From contig JADQWC010000491.1 in NCBI GenBank assembly GCA_017979445.1, positions 1 through 64,000 on the forward strand: a stretch of 64,000 nucleotides of DNA. Direction: 5' to 3'. Position 1 is the stretch's first letter, and every line of letters starts with the position of its first letter. This document shows, piece by piece, positions 11,441 through 23,622 of the stretch. This DNA is from Akebia trifoliata (lineage: Eukaryota; Streptophyta; Magnoliopsida; Ranunculales; Lardizabalaceae). The translations under genes and the position numbers were made by a program. Under the pieces are notes generated by a model. That model was not told the DNA's origin. It searched no databases and saw nothing but the letters and a program-made list of their open reading frames with translations.

Positions 11441-11957
11441 ATTTTCAAGAGTGCAATAAAATTATTTTTCTTCTGAATAATCATTGAATGGATGAATTGT
11501 TTAACGGATTGGTGTACAAATTTCTTTAAAATCTCAGGGTTCATTTAAAATGTTATCAAGGGGGTGACACTGAAATTGGTTAAATTCACCTTCAAAGAGG
11601 TTTTAAGGGTTATCATTGTATCTAAGCTCAATCGTCTATCGTCTAGCTAGGATTGTAAATCCGATCAATTAGAGTAAACGTCAATATCAAGTCAACAGTT
11701 AGAAATGACCTCAAAATTTCTCAACATCGTTCAGTTATTCTTTGAAGATTATAGTGCTTCAATCCTACCGGTTGTAAGTAATATCTCAGTCCTCAGTCCT
11801 AATCAAACTCGTGTGGGTACTTGTCTTGAGTTTTCATGAGTCATTTGGGTTAGCTCGAGTCTTTTTTTCCAGCAAGGTCATGTCTTCCTTAGATTGAGTC
11901 TACTCTTTCCTATTGAGTCAGGTTAGTTCATCGAGTCTATAGGTGTCTGTTGCCCCA

Positions 11958-12900
11958 TCTTAAATTGATCGGATAAAGGAAATTTTTGAATACCTCAAGT
12001 GCATTAACGAATTAACTAATAATTTAATAGATTTCATTTCTGAACAAGAAGATAAGAGTCGGGCTCAACCTTTAATCGAGAAAGGAAGGTCTTTGACCTC
12101 GAAACAAAAAATAATTCCTAAAGAGATTCAAATAGAAACCATCTTATCCCTAAAGGAACACGAGGGGATAATGAATTTACTCAGAAATTTCAAAAGACTT
12201 GTTCGTGTGATCATATGAGGGTATGTTAGGTACAAGCTTGGGTATTGTTCAACACGGAATAGATACTCGTCTATATCGATGGAATCAAAGAAGATGTTAT
12301 AAAATGTATCAGCACTATCCTTACTACATCTTGAGTTTCAAATCACATATTATCAGTCGATATAGGGGTACCTTTTGAACTGATCTCTGATAATGGGACG
12401 TACTTCAAAGCATGAATCATTACTCTATGTTTAAAGTTGAAGATCCGGAAGCACAAATCATCCCCCTACCATCCTCAGATCAATGGAATGGTTGAAGCAG
12501 TTATTAAGAGTCTCAAGACTATCATCAGGAAAATATGTCAATCACATCGACATTGGTTAGAAAAATTATCATTCACGCTATGGACATATCGAACTTCAAT
12601 TCGATCCTTTACTGGAGCTACTCCCTACTCCTTAGTGTATGGCATGGAAGTAGTCTTGCCAGTTGAAATGAAAATTTCGTCTCTCAAGGTCTTGTTGGAA
12701 AATCATTTGTTAGAAACAGATTGGGTTCGACAGCAGTATGAAGAATTAAACTTGATCGAAGAAAACGAGTTAAAGCCCTGTACCATGTGCAAGCTAATCT
12801 AAGAAGAGTCACCCGTGCATTTGACAAAAAGGTCAAAGCTCATCATTTACAAGTCAAGGATTTAACTATCAGACTTCAAAGAAAATTGAACACTCCTCCT
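11958..12900 (+). pseudogene. pol remnant: pre-RT linker fused to integrase core
   Basis: From 11958 an ~80-codon open stretch runs into sequence like the segment just before RT in Tat-type pol. Near 12220-12260 it shows SYEGML...GIVQH after a one-base frame change. Instead of RT, the next recognisable sequence (from about 12275) is the integrase core: KEDVIK, then ISDNGTYF near 12385, then HKSSPYHPQINGMVEA within an open frame at 12437-12802 that continues to GATPYSLVYGMEVVLPVE. RT, RNase H and the integrase zinc finger are missing. The same join occurs in the three other copies, so it predates their spread. The piece is non-functional. A complete relative would have to supply the enzymes. 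Confidence 0.75.
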
Positions 12901-13569
12901 CGACTATAGGAGAAAGTCTGAACCCAATTGGAGAAATTCATTCATTATGGAAATACTGTCAGGAAAAGCTGTCAGACTTCAAGATCATGATGGAATCGAG
13001 TTACTAGAACCAACTAACCTTGACCAAATCAAACGATACTACATTTAAGGAGGCCATTTTTGGCTGAATCAATTTTCCTATTATCTAGTTCTTTATTCTC
13101 CTTTTTCAACCCCTTTTGCAGCCTGTTCAAAAAGAGAAAAATTGTGCCTTTTATTTCTTAGCCCGATCACCTAACCTAGGGGAGGGAATATCTGAACTAC
13201 GTTTTGGTCTGATCCCAAAAATTTGGGGTACGTAGGCAACCTGAGAAGTTACTTCAGGCCCGACCACATCAAAATAAAAAATATATATAGATTCCCCGAC
13301 AAAGGAAAAATCTAAAAAGAAAAAATTCAAAAGAAAAAGAAATATCATCCAAAATGGGGAAGAAAGTTCAAGAAAAAATTTTTAAATGAAATGCCACACA
13401 AGGGGCATTTGGGTTTTTGAGCCTCAAAATTCCTTTCTTTTTATGCCTAGTCCCAAGCCTACCTATAAAAGTCCTCCTAAGTATCGTGTGAAAAAGTCAA
13501 GGAGGGTAGCGAAGCATGATCAGACAGTAATTCTAGAACTTCAGAAGAGAAGAAAAAGATTAAAAAAAT

Positions 13570-13795
13570 GATGAAGCTTGCTAAGTTGAAAACCCAAAAA
13601 GGGCGACTTAGGCAAAAATTAAGGCAAGCTCGCAAAGTTGAAAATCTGAAAGGACAACTTTGGCAACAATTAGAGCCAAGAAAAAAGAAAAAGCTCGCTA
13701 GATCGAAAACCTGAAAAGGCGATCTAGGCAAAAGTTAGAGCAAGCTCGATAGATTGAAAACCTGAAAAGGCGATCTAGGCAAAAGTTAGAGCAAT
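13570..13795 (+). repeat. 51-bp repeat with 17-codon charged, coiled-coil-like pattern
   Basis: About four degenerate units of 51 bp containing TTGAAAACCTGAAAAGGCGA and CTAGGCAAAAGTTAGAGCAA. Read in frame, the unit gives IENLKRRSRQKLEQ-like residues with leucine and isoleucine at spaced positions, as in a short coiled coil. Small indels and TAG codons break it. Equivalent blocks: 18951-19170, 42225-42440 (- strand), 63178-63452. Confidence 0.7.
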
Positions 13796-14552
13796 ACAAA
13801 AAAAAACAGAAGAAAATCCCAAGTTGAGAGCAGTTCGAGCTGAAACATCAGAAATCCGAATAATCAAGTTCAATACTCAGCTTAAACCAGACATAGATTC
13901 AGAAGTCACAAGTATCTTGTCTACGATCGATCTGAAAATTCTTACTTCCCCAAGTGAACCAGTGGAGAGAATGGTGAATTCTATGATGAATCTCAAAAGG
14001 AAATATTTTGTTCTCTTGAGCCTGACTCAAAATCCTTAATAAAATTAATCAAAATTAAAAGTTGGATCTTTATTGCGCTTGTGGTAATCAAATATTTCAA
14101 ACCTTCATACAAGGGGCATTTTTTCTTTTTCCTCTAGATATGTAATTTCCCCCCTTATACAAGGGGCATTTTTTAATAATGTGTTCAATTATTTTTTAGC
14201 AATGTTAATCCTAAAAAAAATAATGAGACCTTCAAATTTAAGGTTACCCTCTTGATAGCAGTTTTTCGAAAAAACTCTTGAGATTCAAACTCAGGTTTTA
14301 AATTTATAAAACTTTTGGATAAATCCTTGAGGTTCAAACAAAATTACTTCGGATCTCACATTTGACTGTGCCCAGAGATCAACTAATATGATATTTTTTC
14401 ATTCCTAGATCCAATCATTCTTGGATTCGATCATTTCTCTTCCAGATTCAGTATCTTCCAGATTTATTCAATTCACTCTGATCAGTATTTTCCAAATTCA
14501 TTCATTCTTTCCCAAAAGTCCTTCATTCCTTCGCCAATTTTGCTCAGATGCC

Positions 14553-14605
14553 GCCAAGGGTTATCTTGGATTATGCTCAGATGCCGCCAAGGATCTCACA
14601 AACCT
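14553..14605 (+). repeat. Two units of the tandem array at an internal junction
   Basis: TGCTCAGATGCCGCCAAGG occurs twice here. This is the unit amplified at 20135-21366. Right after it the sequence becomes ACTCAAACTTATCGTGGGTG, which corresponds to 10771. This marks the join between two internal regions. Confidence 0.75.
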
Positions 14606-14889
14606 CCTTATAGTTCACGACTCAAACTTATCGTGGGTGTTCCCGGGTTGCTTGTTGGAACGGACTTTACAAATATTGAAATCAGGAAGTTATAGTTTTG
14701 TCCTCAAGATAACCAAACCTTTTGTTTAATCTGATTCAAGGTTATCATATCACTGGGTGCACCAACCCAATAAAGAATCCATTTTAGATAGGCAATGATT
14801 CATGATGATCCAGTCCATCTCCATTTAACAATCATGATGGGTCGGACCATTCAAATCAAAATGGTACTCAAACATTTTCTAATTTAGGT

Positions 14890-15140
14890 TTCAACCCATT
14901 TTAAAAGAAATGTTTTCTAGAAGAAAAAAAATTTCCAAAAAAATATTTTCCAAAAAGAAAAGAAAAAAATAAAAAATAATTCACAAAAGATTTATTCCTT
15001 CATGGAAAAATGATTTACAAAAGATCTATTTTTTGCATGGACCTTGAAAAATTATTAAAATATATTTTTCCAAAAAGAAAATGATTAAAAAATAATCAGA
15101 TTTGTGAATATTTTTATTCAATGAAAACATTATTTGTTAA
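14890..15140 (+). repeat. A-rich TTTTCC repeat block, second copy
   Basis: Same degenerate AAAATATTTTCCAAAAAG units as at 10985-11440, shorter. Confidence 0.6.
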
Positions 15141-15649
15141 TAATTTTCAAGAGTGCAATAGAATTGCATGAATAGATTGTTTAATGGATTGGTGCACAAA
15201 TTCAATAAAATCCCAGGATTTATTAATATGTTATCAATGGGGTAACACTGAAATTGATAATCTACATTTGATAGAGTTACAAGGTTATCACTGTACCTAA
15301 GCTTAATCGTCTATCGTCTAGCTAGGGTTGTAAATCCGGTCAGTTAGAACATACGTCAATATCAAGTCAACAGTCAGAAATGACCTCAAAATTTCTCAAC
15401 ATCGCCCAATTGTTCCCTAAAGATCATAGTGCCTCAATCCTACCTGTTGTAAGTAATATCTCGAGTTCACAGTCCATAATCAAGCCCGTTGTGGGTGTTT
15501 GTCTTGAATTTTCATGAGTCATGTGGGTTAGTCTGAATCCAATTTTTTTATCAATCCATCAATGTCATGTTTTCTTTAGATTGAGTCTACTATTTCCTTG
15601 TTGAGTCGAGTTAGTTTATCGAGTCTATAGAGGTGTCTGTCGCCCCATC

Positions 15650-18320
15650 TGAATTTGATTAGATAAAGGAAATTTTTGAATACCTCGAGTGCATTAACGG
15701 ATTAACTTCAACAATAGATTTCTCTCTTGAACAAGAAGATAAGGGTTGGGCTCAACTTTTAATCGAGAGAAAGCAAAGGTCATTGATCTGGGAACAAAAA
15801 ATAATTCTCAAAAAATTCAGATAGAAACCATCCTATCCCTAGAGGAAACGAGGGGATAATGAATTTACTCATAATTTCAAAAGACTTGTTCATGTGATCC
15901 GATATAAAAATATGTTAGGTGCAAACTTGGGTGTTATCTGACATAGAATAGATACTTACTAGATGGAATGGAAATACCAATGAGATCAAAGAAGATGTTA
16001 CAAAACATGTCAATGTGTCCTCACTGCATCTCAAGTTGTAAAGTTCATCACAGCAAATGCCATAAGTCAATACATGTACCTTTGAAATTAGTTTATGATG
16101 ATGGGTCACACTAGATATCACTCTACGATCAAAGTTCAAGATCCACCATGGCAAATCATCTTCCTACCGTCCTTTGACTAATGGAGTGGTTGAAGCAGCT
16201 AATAAAAGTTTCAAGACAATCATTAAGAAAATGTGTCAATCGCACTAGGATTGGTCAGAGAAGCTACCATTCATACTATGAGGGTACAGAAATAGTCTTA
16301 CCAGTTGAGAGGGAAATCCCATATCTCAAGGTATTGATAGAAAATCAATCATTAGAAACATACTAGGCCCGTTATCAGTACGTGAAAGCGCCCTCGATCC
16401 GCGGGGTGCGCGGACCCGCTTTTGACCCTTGAGGTTTGGGAGTCGCCACCTAGTTATTACGGTCTAGGAACCGATCAATGACTCTAAACGGATAAAAACT
16501 AATCTAAAACCAAAAAAAACTGAGTTCGGGGATCATGTTACGGGATTGGAAGGTGTTAGGCACCAACCCCGCCCGGCCAAAGCCGGTCTCTACTAATTTC
16601 CCAAGTAAATTACATTGCTAAAACCTAGATAAAAAATAAATTAAAAAAAAAATACCTTTCCGATGCAAGGACTTTGTTCCCTCAGATCTGACAAAAAGAG
16701 CTCCTTGTACCGTGCTCCCTTGCTTCGTTCTGTTTCCGGATTTGTCTTTGGATCTCCGAGGCAAGGTATCTCCTTGTTTTTGAATCTGAACTCTTCAAAT
16801 TCGATGCGGATTTGGGGGTGTTTTTAGAAGGCTTTTGGGTGTTTTCTAGACTAAAATTGAAGGGGGGATGTTAGCTAAGGAGTTGGGACTCCAAAACTAG
16901 GGTTTATGGGGGGCTAGGAGGGCTTCTAGACCTACTTCTCTTAGGGTTTATGATTTGATACGAAAATAGGGTGTGAGCACCTCTATTTATAGATGTTTTT
17001 AGGGGTTGATTTGGATAGAGTTAGTGTTTAATTAGAAATCTTTTAATTAGAGTTGTGTTTTAATTTGACTTGTTTTAGGTAGAATTGTGTTTTAATTAGA
17101 ATTGTTTTAGGTAGAATTGTGTTTTAATTCAAATTGTTTTAGGTAGAATTGTTTTTAAGTTAGAACTCTATTTGATAGAGTTATTATTTAATTACAATTC
17201 TATTATGACTTTTGGTCTTATTTGATTGACTTTTAATGTTTTGACTTTAGTCTTAATTGATTGACTTTCAATATCTTAACTTCAGTCTTGCTTAATTGAC
17301 TTTAATTTTGACTTTAGTCTCACATGATTGACTTTAATACCTTGACTTCAGTCTTGCTTGATTTACTTTTAATTTTTGGAGAAGGCCCCTCCATTATTTC
17401 TTTAATTCTTGGACCCCCAAATGGAGGGGTCCTTAAAGAAATATCCCACGAACCCTCAACGATTTTGCCTGAGAGCCCGATTGATCGATTTTTTAGGTTC
17501 AAATTTTTAAATTAATTTCATTAATGTTTAAATTTAATTATTTAATATTTTATTTATTAATTTCGAATTTTTTAATTATGAAAATTGTGAAATTACCATT
17601 TTACCCCCGGAGAGGACTTTTCACGTTTTAAGTCGGTTTTTAATGTTCTAGGATGTTTGAGAATTGATTTTTCGTAAGGAATTCAATGAGAATGTGGTTT
17701 GTGTCATTTATGAAAATTTTTATGCGAAATGATTGTGAACTTTATGAGGGGCATTTTCGTAATTTTGTCAGATTCTGTTAAAATTGGTGAAATGATTTAT
17801 TTGGTTCCGATTTGTTATTTTATGTGTTCGGGAGAGTTTTCCTAAGCGTAATGTAGGCTCTAGAGTTGTTTTGATATTAGGGGTATTTTGGTAATTTGGT
17901 AATTTTTAGTGATTTTTATCGTGAAGCTTCTTTTTGCTTTGCAAGATGATGATTTCTATGTTTCTGGGGTTGTGTTTTCCTAGCGTAGCGTGGTTTCTAA
18001 GGTTTTGTCAGTTCGAGATACCTCATCCGGATTTCTGAAACACATCTGGTAACAAAATAAAGCAATGGAATACACATCCATCATTGGGAATCCTTGCGAT
18101 CGGGTTGACGAGTTGATTAATCAGGCGGATGCAAAAATGGGGTGTCTACAGTACGAAGAACTAAATCGGATTGAAGAAAAACAACCTAGAAGTTCTGTAC
18201 CAACTGTAAACTTATCAGAGAAGAGTCACTCGCACGTTTGACAAGAAAATCAAAGTTTGTCACTTACAAGTCAAGGATTTAACCATCAGACTTCAAAGAA
18301 AATTGAGCACTCATCCTCGA
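15650..18320 (+). pseudogene. pol remnant (linker plus integrase core), split by a solo LTR
   Basis: Equivalent to 11958-12900 with more decay. The pre-RT linker stretch runs from about 15650. The integrase core resumes near 15960, and 16181-16366 still reads EWLKQLIKVSRQSLRK and VLPVEREIPYLKVL in one frame. Sequence stops at 16382 for the solo LTR and resumes at 18151 with the 5-bp duplication GTACG and the following codons. The fused RT-less arrangement is the same as elsewhere. Confidence 0.65.
16383..18150 (-). mobile_element. Solo LTR (Ogre-like) with TSD GTACG
   Basis: TGAAAGCGCCCTCGATCC to GGGGTGTCTACA, reverse complement of the LTRs at 7356 and 55564. Flanked by GTACG at 16378-16382 and 18151-18155, with no internal region on either side, so it is a solo LTR left by LTR-LTR recombination. 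Contains the AT-rich AGGTAGAATTGTGTTTTAATT repeat around 17060-17160, not the telo-box block. 1768 bp. Confidence 0.92.
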
Positions 18321-18950
18321 CCAATTGAAGAGATTCATTCAGAAAATACTGCCAGAAAAAAAAATGTCAAATTTCAAGATCATGATAGAATTGAACTACG
18401 AGAGTCAACCAACCTTGACCAGATCAAACGATACTACATTTAAGGAGATCATCTTTGGCTAAATCAATTTTCTACTACCTAGTTCAATATCTCATTTCTC
18501 AGCCCTTTACGGCCTTTTCAAAAATAAATAATAAATACTTTTTTCTTCTCAACCCGATCATCTAATCCAGGGGAGGGAAAATCCGAACTACGTTTTGGTT
18601 TGATCCAAAATTCTGGGGTACGTAGGTAACCTGAGAAGTTACTTCAGGCCCGACCACATCAAAATAAAAAAATAGATTTTCCCACACACAAAAAAATCTA
18701 GAAAGAAAAAATTCAAATGAAAAAAGAAATATCTTCAAAATGGGAAAGAAAATTCAAAGTAAAATAAAAGAAATGCCACACAATGGGCATTTGGGTTTTT
18801 GAGCCTCAAAATTCTTTTCTTTTTATGCTCAGTCCTAAGCTTACCTATATAAGTCCTCCTAAGTACCGTGCGAAAAAGTCAAGAAATATAGCAAAGCATG
18901 ATCAGACAATAATTTTAAAAGTTTTGAAGGGAAGAAAAGAAAAAAGAAGA

Positions 18951-19170
18951 AAAAACCTGCTAGGTTGAAAATCCAAAAAGGGCGACTTACGCAAAAATTA
19001 AGGCAAGCTCGCAAGGTTGAAAATCCGAAAGGACGACTTTGACAGTAATCAGAGCAAAGAAAAGAAAGCTCGTTAGATTAAAAACTTAAAAAGACGATCT
19101 AGGCAAAAGCTAGAGCATGCTCGCTAGTTTGAAAACCTGAAAAGGCAATCTAGGAAAAAGTTTATGCAAC
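18951..19170 (+). repeat. 51-bp repeat, second copy
   Basis: Same units as at 13570, more diverged (GATTAAAAACTTAAAAAGAC and GTTTGAAAACCTGAAAAGGC). Confidence 0.6.
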
Positions 19171-19864
19171 AAAGAAAAACAAAAGAAAATCCCCATAGAG
19201 TTAAAAAGCTAAAAGGTGGTCCGAACTAAAATATTAGAAGTCCGAGTGACCAAGTTTTAATACCCAGCTTAAATCAAACAAAAACTTAGAAATCACGAGT
19301 ATCTTGTCTACGATTGATCTAAAATTTTACTTCCCCAAGTTAACCAAGGGGGAGAAGGGTGAATTCTATGATGAGTCTCAAAAGGAAATGTTTTGTTCTT
19401 TTGAGCCTGACTCAAAATCTTCAATCAAAATTAAAAGTTGAATCTTTATTGCGCTTATGGTAATCAAATATTTCAAACCTTCATACAAGAGGGCACTTTC
19501 TTTCTTCTCTAATATGTAGTTTCCCCCTTACACCAGGGGCATTTAAAAAAAAATCTATGTTCAATTATCTCCAATGCAATGTTTCCTATCAAACTAGGGG
19601 CATTTTGTTCTTGAGCTTGGTCAATGTTAAACCTAAAAAGGATAATAGGAACCCCGAATTTAAGGTTACCCTCTTGATAACAATTTTTTGAAAAATCCCT
19701 AAGGTTCAAAAGAAGCGAAAATTCATGTTTTAAATATAAAAAATATTAAAAAAAAAAAAAAAAACCTTGAGGTTCAAACAGAAGCGTTTCTGATCTCATA
19801 TTTGCTTTTGTCCAGAAAATAACTCATTACGCTTCTACCTAGAACAGTAAATAAGGCATCCTTT

Positions 19865-20130
19865 CTTTCCCAGATCCGTTCATTCTTTCTTAGATTCATT
19901 CATTCTTTCTCAGATTCATCATTTCTTTCCTAGATTCATTCATTCATCCCCAAATTCTTTCCCAGGTTCATTCCTTCTTTCCCAGATTCATTCATTCTTT
20001 CCTAAATTCTTTTCTAGATTCATTTATTCTCTCCCAGATTTATTCATTCTTTCCCAGATTCAATAATTCCTTCCCAGATTCATTCATTATTTCTCAAATT
20101 CATCCATTCTTTCCAAGATTTATTCTTTCT
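19865..20130 (+). repeat. Degenerate CAGATTCATTCATTCTTTCC repeat
   Basis: About eleven imperfect 20-25-bp units of CCCAGATTCATTCATTCTTT directly before the 33-bp array. A much shorter version is in the intact element near 41450-41560. Likely expanded simple sequence. Confidence 0.75.
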
Positions 20131-20134
20131 CAGA

Positions 20135-21366
20135 TACCACCGAGGGTTATCTCGAATTTTGCTCAGTTGCCGTCGAGGGTTATCTCGGATTTTGCTCAGT
20201 TGCCATTAAGGGTTTTATTGGATTTTGCTCAAATACAGCCGATGATTATCTCAGATTTTGCTCAGTTGCCACACCGAAGGTTATCTCGAATTTTGCTTAG
20301 ATGCCGCCGAGGATTATTCGGATGTTGCTCAGTTACCTCCACGGATTTTCTCAGATTTTTCTCAGTTACCGCCGAAGGTTATCTCAGATTTTGCTCAGAT
20401 GCTGTTGGTTTTCTTTGATTTTGCTCAGTTGCCACCAAGGGTTTTCTTGGATTTTGCTCAGTTTCTGCCAAGGGTTATCTAGGATTTTGCTTAGATGCCG
20501 CCGAAGGTTATCTCAGATTTTACTCAGTTGCCGCCAAAGGTTTTTTTGGATTTTGCTCAGTTTCTGTCAAGGGTTATCTCGGATTTTGCTCAGTTGTCAC
20601 TGAGGGTTATCTAGGATTTTGCTTAGTTGCCATCAAGGGTTATCTCGGATTTTACTTAGTTGCCGCCAAGGATTTTCTTGGATTTTGCTCAGATGCCGCC
20701 GAGGGTTATCGCAAATTTTGCTCAGTTGCCACGCCGAGGGTTATCTCAAATTTTGCTTAGATGCTGTCGAAGGTTATCTCGGATTTTGCTCAGTTGCTAT
20801 CAAGGATTTTGCTCAGTTGCTGCCGAGGGTTATCTCAGATTTTGCTCAAATCTCGCCGAGGGTTATCTCGGATTTTGCTCAATTGACGCCAAGGGTTATC
20901 TCAGATTTTGCTCAGATGCCGCCGAGGGTTATCTCGGATTTTGCTCAGTTGCCGCCAAGGGTTTTCTTGGATTTTGCTCAGATACCGCCGAGGGTTATCT
21001 CAGATTTTGCTCAGTTGCCGCCAAGGGTTTTTTTTGGATTTTGTTCAGTTGTCACCGAGGGTTATCTTGGATTTTTCTCAGTTGCCACCGAGGGTTATCT
21101 CAGATTTTGTTCAGAGCCTGCCGAGGGTTATCTCAGATTTTACCAAGTTGTCGTTGCTCAGATGCTGCCGACGATTATCTCAGATTTTGCTCAGATGCCA
21201 TCAAAGGTTATCTCGAATTTTACTCAGTCACCATCGAGGATTTCTCGGATTATGCTCAGCCAATTGCCACCGAGGGATTATGCTCAGTCAGTTGTCACTG
21301 AGTGTTTTCTTGGATTATGCTCAGCCAGTTACCACCGAGGGTTTTCTCGGATTATGCTCAGTCAGT
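20135..21366 (+). repeat. 33-bp tandem array upstream of the 3' LTR
   Basis: About 36 units with the core GCTCAGATGCCGCCGAGGG followed by TTATCTCGGATTTT. Spacing between successive GCTCAG motifs is 33 (for example 20910, 20943, 20976), with some longer variants. Because 33 is a multiple of three and the unit lacks stops, long open frames arise (LPPRVISDFAQ, CSVAAEGYLRF and LLSCRQGLSRI, one per frame). I do not regard these as genes. Tat/Ogre elements are known for variable tandem repeats in this position. The array continues at 23103-23290 beyond an inserted solo LTR. Confidence 0.93.
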
Positions 21367-23102
21367 TGAAAGCGCCCTCGATCCGCGGGGTGTGCGGATC
21401 CGCTTTTAAACTTTGAGCTTTGGGAGTCGCCACCTAGTTATTACAGTCTAGGAACCGAAGAATGACTCTAAAAGGTAAATAATACTAATCTACGAAAGAA
21501 AATACGGGTCCAAGGATCACATTACGGGATTGGAAGGTGTTAGGCACCAATCATGCCCGACAAACACTGGTCTCTGCTAATTCCCAAATAAAACTCAATT
21601 GCTAAAAAGACCTAAGTAATATAAATCTTTACCTTTACGAACACAACAGTTTTATTCCCTCAGATCTGATAGAACAGCTCCTTATACAGCACTCATCGCT
21701 TCGTTCTATCACCGGATTAGCTTCAGATCTCCAAGACGAGATACTTTCTTCTTAGATTTAAACTTTCTGACTTTTTCTCGATTTTTGGATGTTTTTGAAA
21801 AGTTTCTAAGTGTTTTTTGAGCTAAGGTTGGGGTATGGATGTTAGGTAAAGAGTTAGGACTTCAAAATTAGGGTTTATGGGAAGCTAGGGAAGTTTTTTG
21901 ACCTATTTTTCTAGGGTTTATTTTTTCATACGAAAATAAGTTGTAGGGACCCCTATTTATAGATTTTTTAACTGCCTTTTAGATAGAGTTAATATTTAAT
22001 TATAATTCTTTTAGAGACAGTTATTATTTAATTATAATTATTTTAAGTAGAGTTATATTTTAATTAGAATTATTTTAACTAGAGTTATTATTTAATTAGG
22101 ATTATTTTAAATAGAGTTATTATTTAATTAGAATTCTATTAGGGTTTTGAATTTTACTCTCACTTGATTGACTTTAAGATTTTGACTTCAGTCTTACTTG
22201 ATTGACTTTAATATCTTGACTTTAGTCTGACTTGATTGACTTTAAGATCTTGACTTTAGTATTACTTGATTGACTTTAAGATCTTGACTTTAGTCTTACT
22301 TTACTTTAAGATTGACTTTAGATTTTGGAGAAACCCCCTTTATTATATCTTTAATTCTTTGGGCCCCCAGATAAAAGGGTCATTTAATAAATATCTGGGC
22401 AACCATCAACAATTTTGCCTGAGAGCCTGATTGATCGATTTTTTTTGTTTAAATTTTTAAATTAATTTTATTAATGTTTCACTTTACATTATTTAATATT
22501 TTATTTATTAATTTCAAAAAATTTAATTATTAAAATTATAAAATTAACGTTTTACCCTCGAAGAGGACTTTTTGCGTTTTAAGTCATTTTTTAATGTTTC
22601 AGGATATTTTGGAATCGGTTTTTCGTAAGAAATTCAATGGAAATGTTGGATTTTATCATTTATGAATTATTTTGTGCTAAATGGTCATGAACTTTATGAG
22701 GGGTATTTTCGTAATTTTGTCAAATTCTGTGAAAATTGGTGAAATGATTTATTTGGTTTCAATTTGTTATTTTATGTGTTTGAATGAGTTTTCTTAAGTG
22801 TACTGTAGGCTTTAGGGATATTTTGATGTTTGGGGTATTTTGGTAATTTGATCATTTTTTTATGATTTTTACCGTGAAGCTTCTTTTTGTCTGTAAGATG
22901 ATGATTTCTAGGCTTTTGGGATTATATTTTCCTAGCGTAGCGTGATTTCTAAAGTTTCGTTAATTTGAGATACCTTATCTGAATTTCTAAAACACATCTA
23001 GTAGCAAAATAGAGTATTGGAATAATCATCCATCATTGGGAACCGTTGCAATTGGGTTGACGAGTTGATTAATCAGGCGAGTGCAAAAATGGGGTGTCTA
23101 TA
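21367..23102 (-). mobile_element. Solo LTR (Ogre-like) inside the tandem array, TSD TCAGT/CCAGT
   Basis: TGAAAGCGCCCTCGATCC to GGGGTGTCTATA (last CA changed to TA). Flanked by TCAGT (21362-21366) and CCAGT (23103-23107). The array consensus has CCAGT, so the left copy carries one C-to-T change. More diverged from the other LTRs than the one at 16383, so probably older. Confidence 0.88.
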
Positions 23103-23290
23103 CCAGTTACCACCAAGGGTTTTCTCGGATTAGGCTTAGCCAGTTGCCGTTGAGGGTTTTCTCAGATTTTGCTCAACCAGTTACCACCAAGGGTTTTCTC
23201 GGATTATGCTCAGCCAGTTGTCACCGAGGGCTTTCTCGGATTATGCTAAGCCAGTTATTACCGAGGTTTTTTTTCGGATTTTTGCTTAGA
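23103..23290 (+). repeat. Continuation of the tandem array (37-bp variant)
   Basis: Five units with GGATTATGCTCAGCCAGTTG followed by the usual CACCGAGGG part. Four extra bases (CAGC) compared with the 33-bp unit. Separated from 20135-21366 only by the solo LTR. Confidence 0.85.
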
Positions 23291-23607
23291 TTTCCCTCAA
23301 ATTTTACTCAAGTTTTATCAGATTTTGATCAGACCCCGTTCAAATTCATTTCATATTTCAAATACATACACTTGCACTTTTTTAATCAGGGAGAATTCTT
23401 TAATTTAAGGATCTGACACCGTCAGTGAGAGCTCGTGCTCGAGGACCTGACATTTTTTTAGTTCGGGGAGAGTTTTACCCTCAAGGATCTGAACGCCTCG
23501 ACAAATTGTTAAATCAGGCTACAAAATGAACTATCACTAGCTTTGGTATTCGGATATCGCACTATCTACAGAAATAGATTTGCTATCTAGTTTGCTTCAA
23601 CCCTCTG

Positions 23608-23622
23608 CCAAAGAGGGGCATC
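23608..23622 (+). other. Polypurine tract before the 3' LTR
   Basis: CCAAAGAGGGGCATC directly precedes the LTR start TGTAGACA. The same sequence in reverse complement follows the 3' LTR of the intact - strand element at 40347-40361. Confidence 0.8.

Larger units (their letters stand above)
7356..14611 (+). mobile_element. Ogre-like (Tat-type) element, first part: 5' LTR to tandem array
   Basis: Starts with a 5' LTR and PBS. It continues through a leader with a 192-bp duplication (9333-9690), the conserved block (10016-10740), the A-rich TTTTCC block (10985-11440), a degenerate pol piece (11958-12900), the GGTACGTAGGCAACCTGAG motif near 13229 and the 51-bp repeat (13570-13795). It reaches two units of the tandem array (about 14553-14605), after which the sequence jumps back to a position equivalent to 10771. 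It inserted into an older relative (5951-7355). Its 5' LTR and the 3' LTR at 23623 differ at many positions, which suggests that 7356-14611 and 14612-23915 come from two elements joined by recombination. Confidence 0.75.

Noticed and set aside
20619..21416. 265- and 213-codon open frames with FAQLPPRV-like repeats as a repeat protein
   Set aside because: Same cause: a stop-free 33-bp tandem array, with indels shifting between frames.
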